This document shows positions 32,891-37,923 of a stretch of DNA of 37,923 bases, piece by piece. This DNA comes from Clostridiales bacterium. GTDB taxonomy: Bacteria > Bacillota > Clostridia > Oscillospirales > Oscillospiraceae. The position numbers and the translations under genes are program-made. The notes under the pieces were generated by a model. The model was not told the DNA's origin and made no database searches. It was given only the letters and a program-made list of their open reading frames with translations. Location: assembly GCA_004555655.1 (NCBI GenBank), contig SFHJ01000013.1:1-37923 (forward strand), written 5' to 3'. Numbering within the stretch: position 1 is the first letter of the stretch; each line of letters opens with the position of its first letter.

Positions 32891-34144
32891 TTATTGTTTT
32901 TCCGCCAGCGAGAAAACTCTGCCGGGCAGACGTTTGACGAAGCCTTTGACCTCGAGCAGCGTCATGGACGCGAGAATGCGCCCGGCAGGCAGGCCGCTTT
33001 CAGCGATAACCGTGTCGATATGGCGCGCACCGCATGCCAGCTGCTCCAGAATTAACCGCTCGTCGGGTGTGACGGTTTCCAAAAGCTCTTGTACGTCAAT
33101 ATAAGCCTTGTTTTGTGAGTTGTCAACGTCTTTTCTGTCGTCAATTCCGACTTTTTCTGTCTGCGAGGCCACAATGGGCGGCTTTTTTTGCACCTTCGGC
33201 GCGTAATTCTCCAGCAGTTCCCGCTGCTCCTGCGCACTGAGCGTCATGCCGGTCGGGCGCGGGCCGCGGCGGATGAGCGAGGGAAACAGGTGCGCATATT
33301 CCTGCATTACGTCCCAGCCGTCTTCGACGACGATCGCACCCTCCTTGAGCAGCTGGATATTGCCCTGACACGTCGGCGAGCCGACGTTGCCCGGGACAGC
33401 AAACACGTCGCGTCCCTGTTCAAGTGCGCGGCTGGCCGTGATGAGCGCGCCGCTCTTTTTCGGCGCTTCGACCACGACCACGCCGAGGGCCAGCCCGCTC
33501 AGAATGCGGTTTCTGACCGGAAAATGGTGCGGCAGCGCCTCGGTTCCCGGCGGATACTCGCTGAGAAGGCAGCCGTGGTGGCGGATATCTTCAAACAGCG
33601 TCCGGTTCGCGGCCGGATACGTCACATCCACGCCGCAGCCAAGCACCGCGATCACAGGCCGCCCGGCTGTGAGCGCGCCGGTGAGGCAGAGCGTGTCGAT
33701 GCCTGCCGCGCCGCCCGAGGCCACGATGGCGCCGTTCCGGCCGAGCTGATAGCCGAGCTGCTTGGCCTGCAGCAGGCCGTAGGCCGAGGCCCTGCGCGTG
33801 CCGACCATGGCGATGACAGGCTCGGTGTCGATGGCGGGGATGGTGCCCTGATAGTAAAGAACGATGGGCGGATCGTCGATGTTTTTCAGCCGCTCGGGAT
33901 AGGCGGCGTCCTGATACGTCAGGATGTGGATGTTCTTCTGATAGCACTGCTGCAGAATCTTCTCGGGCCCACGCATGTCCTTGTCGAGAAGCGGCGCGGG
34001 GTCGCGCAATTCTTCCATGTCTGCAAAGTCCTCACGCCCGGCGCAATACGCCTGCTCGGGCGAGGAAAACCGGCGCAGCACGGCCAGCGCGCCGCGCGGT
34101 CCAAGGCCCTTTCTCGTTGCCAGCCAGATCCAGTATTTGAGCAC
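32891..34144 (-). CDS. dprA: DNA-processing protein DprA
   Basis: DprA loads RecA onto incoming single-stranded DNA in natural transformation; the gene is also kept in many non-transformable species. The 417-residue protein has an N-terminal SAM-like domain, the Rossmann core with VGTRRASAYG, SGGAAGIDTLCLTGAL and GCGVDVTYPAANR, and a C-terminal winged-helix region. A linker of about 45 residues precedes the winged helix. It starts with GTG after a G-rich site. It lies 14 bp before topA, a very common pairing. Confidence 0.94.
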   Translation of the reverse strand: MLKYWIWLATRKGLGPRGALAVLRRFSSPEQAYCAGREDFADMEELRDPAPLLDKDMRGPEKILQQCYQKNIHILTYQDAAYPERLKNIDDPPIVLYYQGTIPAIDTEPVIAMVGTRRASAYGLLQAKQLGYQLGRNGAIVASGGAAGIDTLCLTGALTAGRPVIAVLGCGVDVTYPAANRTLFEDIRHHGCLLSEYPPGTEALPHHFPVRNRILSGLALGVVVVEAPKKSGALITASRALEQGRDVFAVPGNVGSPTCQGNIQLLKEGAIVVEDGWDVMQEYAHLFPSLIRRGPRPTGMTLSAQEQRELLENYAPKVQKKPPIVASQTEKVGIDDRKDVDNSQNKAYIDVQELLETVTPDERLILEQLACGARHIDTVIAESGLPAGRILASMTLLEVKGFVKRLPGRVFSLAEKQ

Positions 34145-34178
34145 CCCGATCCCGCCTTTCTCTTTCTGCAGCGTTCTC

Positions 34179-34931
34179 TCAGCGTTTCATCTGCCACATC
34201 ACAATGCTTGCGGCCACAGCCGCGTTGAGTGATTCACAGCGCGCCGACATGGGGATGACAATCTTCCCATCGGCCTGCGCCAGAAGCTCATGGCTCACGC
34301 CCTGTCCCTCGCTGCCGATGACGACGGCGCAGCGCGCAAGCGGCGCCGTGCGAAGATCGACGGCGTCATCCGACATGGCCGTGGCAAGCAGCACAATTTT
34401 TTTCTCCCGGCAGCAAGCCAGCGCCTGTTCGCGCGTCATGCTGGCCGGCTGCGTGCGAAACACCGCGCCCATTGACGCGCGCACCGTTTTGGCGCTGTAG
34501 GCGTCGGCGCAGCCGTCGAGCAAAACGACTGGCACGTCAAGCGCGTCTGCCGTACGCAAAATGGTACCCAGATTGCCCGGGTCCTGCACGCCGTCGAGCA
34601 GCAGACTGCCGGGCGCAATTTCAGCGGTCCTGTCTTCGGGCAACCTGCAGATAAAAAGCGCGCCCTGCGGCGTATCCATGAGCGAAATGTCGCGCATGAT
34701 GCTCTCCGGCACGCGCGCCACGCGCACCGTGCCGGGCAGAGTGCACAGCGCGATGCCTTCCTGCGCAATGACGGTGTGAAGGCCGGGGTACCATCTGGCC
34801 GCTTCTTCCAAGAGCTTTGTGCCGTCGGCGGCAAATTCGCCGCATTTGCGGCGGTAGCTGCGCGAGGACTGCAGCTTTTTCACGTGCACCAGCAGCGGAT
34901 TATGGCGGCTGGTAATGACCGTTTCGCTCAT
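34179..34931 (-). CDS. TrmH family (SpoU) RNA 2'-O-methyltransferase
   Basis: The 250-residue protein has an N-terminal substrate-binding domain (RKCGEFAADGTKLLEEA) and a SPOUT knot domain with motif 1 DGVQDPGNLGTILRTADA, motif 2 VVIGSEGQGVSHELL and motif 3 IPMSARCESLNAAVAASIVMWQM. These proteins methylate a ribose 2'-OH in rRNA or tRNA with SAM. The target cannot be assigned: RlmB, TsnR-like and YsgA relatives look alike. The ATG overlaps the ktrA stop (ATGA). Confidence 0.92.
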   Translation of the reverse strand: MSETVITSRHNPLLVHVKKLQSSRSYRRKCGEFAADGTKLLEEAARWYPGLHTVIAQEGIALCTLPGTVRVARVPESIMRDISLMDTPQGALFICRLPEDRTAEIAPGSLLLDGVQDPGNLGTILRTADALDVPVVLLDGCADAYSAKTVRASMGAVFRTQPASMTREQALACCREKKIVLLATAMSDDAVDLRTAPLARCAVVIGSEGQGVSHELLAQADGKIVIPMSARCESLNAAVAASIVMWQMKR

Positions 34932-35575
34932 GACTTCAGTTTTGCCAGCTGCTCGTTGGTGCCAACAACAACCAGAACTGCGTCCGCCTGCAGGACAGCA
35001 TCCGCCGCAGGTGAGACATTGACCTTGCTGCCGGATTTGAGCGCAATGATGTTCACGCCGTACTTTGCGCGCACGTTCAGCTCGCGCAGCGTTTTGCCGG
35101 CCCAGTGGGCGGGCGTGGGAAGCTCCGCAATGCCGTATTCCCTGGACAGCTCGATAAAATCGAGAATGCTGGTGGATGAAATGGTCTGCGCCAGCTTGAT
35201 GCCGATCTCCCGCTCGGGGATGAGCACGCGGTCGGCGCCGATTTTCTCGAGCGCCCGCTTCTGCGTCTCATCGGTGGCCTTGCAGATGACCTGCGGCACG
35301 CCGAGCTCCTTGAGGTTGAGCGTGGTGATGACGCTCGCAGCCAGATCCGTACCGATGGCGACAATGGCGCAGTCGTAGTTTTTCACACCCAGTGAGCGCA
35401 GCACGTTCTCGTCGCGCGCATCGGCCACGACGGCGTAGGTCACTTTGTTTTCAATGCGCTGCACGCTCTCGGTGCATTCGTCTATGGCGAGCACCTCGTT
35501 GTCCAGTTCGTACAGCCGCTCCGCGACTGCCGTGCCGAATTTTCCAAGTCCGATGATGACATATGTCTTTTTCAT
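34928..35575 (-). CDS. ktrA: Potassium uptake regulatory subunit (KtrA/TrkA)
   Basis: KtrA is a cytoplasmic octameric ring that gates the KtrB channel. The 215-residue protein has an RCK N domain with nucleotide motif VIIGLGKFGTAVAERL and the acidic end of strand 2 (AID), then an RCK C domain (about 135-215), which in Firmicutes KtrA proteins is the site of cyclic di-AMP binding. Such binding here is inferred from the family. It lies 15 bp after ktrB. Confidence 0.94.
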   Translation of the reverse strand: MKKTYVIIGLGKFGTAVAERLYELDNEVLAIDECTESVQRIENKVTYAVVADARDENVLRSLGVKNYDCAIVAIGTDLAASVITTLNLKELGVPQVICKATDETQKRALEKIGADRVLIPEREIGIKLAQTISSTSILDFIELSREYGIAELPTPAHWAGKTLRELNVRAKYGVNIIALKSGSKVNVSPAADAVLQADAVLVVVGTNEQLAKLKS

Positions 35576-35590
35576 AGTATCTCTCCCAGC

Positions 35591-36958
35591 TCAGCCGATC
35601 ATGATTTTTGTCTGCGCATACTGTGTCCGCTCACTCGCGGGATTGGCCGCCATAAACCCGACGCTGATGGTCATGATGCCCACGCGGCCGAAGAACATAT
35701 AAATGATAATCAAAAGCCGCGACGCCGTGCCAAGCGAGCCTGTGATGCCCGTGGTAAGGCCCACAGTACAGAGCGCCGAGATTGTCTCATACAGCGAGTT
35801 TTCCAGACTCACCTTGTCACACACGCTGATAAAGCCCGCGCCAAAAAGTGCCAGCGCAAAAACCAGCAGCACGATCGCGATCGCTTGGCTCACGGCTCTG
35901 GGCGAGACGGCGCGCTTGAACGCGGTCACCTGCGACTGGCCCCTTGCCGTACCCACGGCGTAGAGGATGACCACGCCGATGGTGACGGTCTTGACGCCTC
36001 CGGCCGTGGAGCCGGACGAGCCGCCGATGAACATGAGAAGATCGCTCACGGCCTTGGAGACGTCGCCGAGCGCGTTCTGGTCGATGGTGGTAAAGCCCGC
36101 CGTGCGCAGCGTGACCGACTGGAACAACGACGCCAGAATCTTTCCGCCGGGCGTGAGATTTCCGATCGTGCCGGGGTTGTTCCACTCGAGAAGCGCAAAA
36201 ATGGCCGCGCCGCCGAAGATAAGGCCCGCCGTGATGAGAAGTACGAGGCGCGTGTAGACCGTCAGCCGTGAAAAACGCCGGTTCCTGCGCACGTCGCCCC
36301 AGACAGCAAAGCCAAGGCCGCCGGTGACGATGAGCAGCATCACGGTGAGATTGACCACGGGGTCTGCCACATAGCGGCAGAGGCTCCCGCCGGCCTCCAA
36401 ATCGCCGAGAATATCAAAGCCGGCGTTGCAGAAGGCGGAAATGGAGTGAAAAACACCGTATTTGAGCGCCCGCAAAAAGCCAAACTCCGGCCAGAAACAC
36501 AGGCAGAGAACCACCGCGCCCGCACCTTCGACCACCAGCGTGCCGAGAAGCACGTTTTTCACGAAGCGCACAATGCCGCTCATATCGTCCATGCTGAACG
36601 CCTGCGACAAGACGAGGCGCTGCTTGAGGCCGATTTTCTGCCGCAGGGCAAAGAAGAAGATGGACGCGATGGTCATGAAGCCGAGGCCGCCGATCTGAAT
36701 CATGATCAGGATGACCGTCTTGCCGAAGGCAGACCAGTATACGCCGGTATCGACCACGATCAGCCCCGTCACGCAGGTCGCGGACGTCGCGGTAAAAAGC
36801 GCAGTGAGAAAATCTGCCGGCTGTCCGCTTTCTGAGGCTACGGGCAGCGTCAAAAGCGCCGCACCCAGCAGGATGATTGCCAGAAACACCAGCACAATAA
36901 TCTGTGCCGGGCGCATCCGGCGCAGCGGCCGCTGGATGCGCAGGAAGAATTGCTGCAT
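35591..36958 (-). CDS. ktrB: Potassium uptake channel subunit (KtrB/TrkH)
   Basis: This integral membrane protein carries K+ with KtrA. Four pore-loop repeats are visible: ATSATCVTGL, ISAFCNAGFD, FIGGSSGSTAGGVKT and SALCTVGLTTG, each with the selectivity-filter glycine. The start is uncertain. ATG 36976 has its GGAGG only one base away; TTG 36970 has the same GGAGG seven bases upstream; ATG 36958 has GAGG six bases upstream. I give 36958 (455 residues). The early basic residues suggest the cytoplasmic N-terminus. It is the first gene of the long unit that ends after rnc. Confidence 0.93.
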   Translation of the reverse strand: MQQFFLRIQRPLRRMRPAQIIVLVFLAIILLGAALLTLPVASESGQPADFLTALFTATSATCVTGLIVVDTGVYWSAFGKTVILIMIQIGGLGFMTIASIFFFALRQKIGLKQRLVLSQAFSMDDMSGIVRFVKNVLLGTLVVEGAGAVVLCLCFWPEFGFLRALKYGVFHSISAFCNAGFDILGDLEAGGSLCRYVADPVVNLTVMLLIVTGGLGFAVWGDVRRNRRFSRLTVYTRLVLLITAGLIFGGAAIFALLEWNNPGTIGNLTPGGKILASLFQSVTLRTAGFTTIDQNALGDVSKAVSDLLMFIGGSSGSTAGGVKTVTIGVVILYAVGTARGQSQVTAFKRAVSPRAVSQAIAIVLLVFALALFGAGFISVCDKVSLENSLYETISALCTVGLTTGITGSLGTASRLLIIIYMFFGRVGIMTISVGFMAANPASERTQYAQTKIMIG

Positions 36959-36989
36959 TCTCACCCTCAATTTCATTCCTCCATCAAAA

Positions 36990-37045
36990 GCGGCACAAAA
37001 TGCGTCGGCCCATGCAGGCGAACCGCATTTTGTAAAAACAGCCGC
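36990..37045 (-). promoter_or_regulatory. Hairpin in the ktrB 5' leader
   Basis: In the untranslated leader, 37033-37024 (ACAAAATGCG) pairs perfectly with 37004-36995, and the flanking 37045-37041 (GCGGC) pairs with 36994-36990 across a 7-nt bulge. The loop has further G-C pairing. The stem ends just upstream of the ribosome binding site and is not followed by a T-run, so it is not an ordinary terminator. I do not recognise it as a known riboswitch. Confidence 0.55.
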
Positions 37046-37059
37046 GTCTTGGTGCGGAT

Positions 37060-37088
37060 ATTATAGCCCGAATCGGCGCAAATGTCCA
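37060..37088 (-). promoter_or_regulatory. Promoter of the ktrB operon
   Basis: On the minus strand TGGACA (37088-37083), 17 bp, and a perfect TATAAT (37065-37060). The start is expected near 37053, giving a leader of about 90 nt. The 36977-37294 gap between genes holds this promoter, the hairpin and the terminator of the metG-beta gene, and no further gene that I can see. Confidence 0.88.
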
Positions 37089-37148
37089 TAGGAAGGCGGA
37101 TAAAGTGCCGCTTTTTCTGTCTGTTGCAGTCCAAATCCGCCGGAACCG

Positions 37149-37187
37149 AAAAAAAAGCACGGGTCTGACGTAATTTACGTCAGACCC
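37149..37187 (-). terminator. Terminator after the metG-beta gene
   Basis: A perfect stem of at least 10 bp (37187-37178 with 37170-37161) has a 7-nt loop; on the minus strand GTGC and then eight T's (37156-37149) follow. Confidence 0.92.
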
Positions 37188-37294
37188 ATCGGGGCGTTGT
37201 AAGGCAGACAGGGCTTTCTTCAAGCATATCCAAAGAAAACTGACACCGTTCTTCACGAAGTATCTGCGATGATCCTGCCCTTTGCGGCGCGGAA

Positions 37295-37753
37295 TCAATA
37301 CATCTTTGCGCCGGCCGGAATATGCTGGTCGAGCATAACCAGGTGGAGCTTTTCCTCACCCTGTTCATGATGGATTGCGGAAATCAGCATGCCGCACGAC
37401 GCAATACCCATCATCGGACGCGGAGGCAGATTGGTAATTGCCAAAAGGGTCTTGCCAATCAGCGCTTCCGGCTCATAGTATTCATGAATGCCGCTTAAAA
37501 TGGTCCTTTCTGCGCCGGTTCCATCGTCCAAAGTGAACTTGAGGAGCTTCTTGGACTTCTTGACCGCTTCACAGGCAAGAACCTTAACCGCACGGAAATC
37601 GGACTTGGAGAAGGTCTCAAAGTCCACAAAATCAGCGAACAGCGGCTCGATTTCCACCTTGGAGAAGTCGATTTTTTCTTCGGCTGCGGGCGCCGCCTCA
37701 GCAGCTTCCACTTCACTCTTTTTCTCAGCCTTGGACATATCGAGCGGCTTCAT
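37295..37753 (-). CDS. Stand-alone methionyl-tRNA synthetase beta (C-terminal tRNA-binding) protein
   Basis: The 152-residue protein consists of an Ala/Glu/Lys-rich N-terminal stretch (about 1-45) and an OB-fold tRNA-binding domain: FSKSDFRAVKVLACEAVKKSKKLLKF, ERTILSGIHEYYEPEALIGK, ITNLPPRPMMGIASCGMLISA and the late HIPAGAKM. This matches the C-terminal domain of MetG, which dimerises and binds tRNA and occurs alone as MetG-beta or Trbp111-type proteins. Neither the ATG at 37753 nor the one at 37738 has a ribosome binding site, and the frame stays open about 11 codons upstream to a stop, into AT-rich DNA. The 5' end may therefore be altered. Confidence 0.75.
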   Translation of the reverse strand: MKPLDMSKAEKKSEVEAAEAAPAAEEKIDFSKVEIEPLFADFVDFETFSKSDFRAVKVLACEAVKKSKKLLKFTLDDGTGAERTILSGIHEYYEPEALIGKTLLAITNLPPRPMMGIASCGMLISAIHHEQGEEKLHLVMLDQHIPAGAKMY

Positions 37754-37923
37754 CGTGGGGACGGAAAAGACATCTCGGTTATTGGGTTACTAAAGTGGTA
37801 TTCATTGTACTACCCCAAATGATATGCTGCCCTATTTTGTTTGATACACCCTTTCTTTACTGCCCTATACGTGCTATTTGATGTTGTATTTGGTGTAAAT
37901 GGTGTAAGTATCTTTTCGTCGCC
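37754..37923. other. AT-rich right edge with a direct repeat
   Basis: This stretch is much more AT-rich than the genes beside it. The 9-mer CTGCCCTAT occurs twice, at 37827-37835 and 37860-37868, 33 bp apart (about three helical turns). No gene is visible. The change in base composition next to a gene without a ribosome binding site may mark an insertion junction. Confidence 0.4.

Overview
This window is about 38 kb of GC-rich (roughly 60% by eye), gene-dense chromosomal DNA from a Gram-positive bacterium, most likely a Clostridia/Oscillospiraceae-type gut Firmicute. The evidence is gene content: a leuS T-box leader, a CD1247-type acidic zinc-ribbon protein, YqeG, YqeK, TrmFO, PlsX, KtrAB, and the order plsX-rnc-smc-ftsY and nadD/yqeK-lcp-rsfS-leuS. 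I see no tRNA or rRNA gene, CRISPR array, transposase or phage gene. The outer edges (about 1-95 and 37755-37923) are visibly more AT-rich and hold nothing I can name.

Left third, plus strand (522-8798): one tightly packed operon holds every enzyme from erythrose-4-phosphate plus PEP to phenylpyruvate and 4-hydroxyphenylpyruvate: aroF, tyrA, aroB, aroA, aroC, pheA, an aroE-aroK fusion and aroQ. Most junctions are ATGA or TGATG overlaps. It is preceded by a sigma-A type promoter, a 17-codon leader peptide with six Phe/Tyr codons (580-633) and a leader RNA that can form three mutually exclusive structures ending in an intrinsic terminator (679-708). This looks like classical ribosome-mediated attenuation by Phe/Tyr supply, and it is the most interesting feature of the window.

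Middle (8800-16200): a small protein with a PaaK-type AMP-forming ligase (minus), ridA (plus, divergent), an ACT-ACT-metallo-beta-lactamase fusion protein (minus), then a minus-strand group yqeG-pepP-efp-CD1247 with an internal efp promoter, an unrecognised Cys-rich protein (plus), and rpsU (minus, consensus promoter).

Right half, minus strand (16230-37088): read in transcription order from the ktrB promoter, ktrB-ktrA-trmH-dprA-topA-trmFO-plsX-rnc ends at a terminator near 27496. smc then has its own promoter and heads smc-ftsY-rdgB-yhbY-nadD/yqeK-lcp-rsfS. leuS follows with its own promoter and T-box. These are housekeeping functions: K+ uptake, RNA and tRNA modification, DNA topology, phospholipid synthesis, chromosome segregation, protein targeting, NAD synthesis, wall polymer attachment and translation.

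Far right: a stand-alone MetG C-terminal (beta) tRNA-binding protein whose 5' side runs into AT-rich DNA without a visible ribosome binding site. This may be a junction with foreign DNA.
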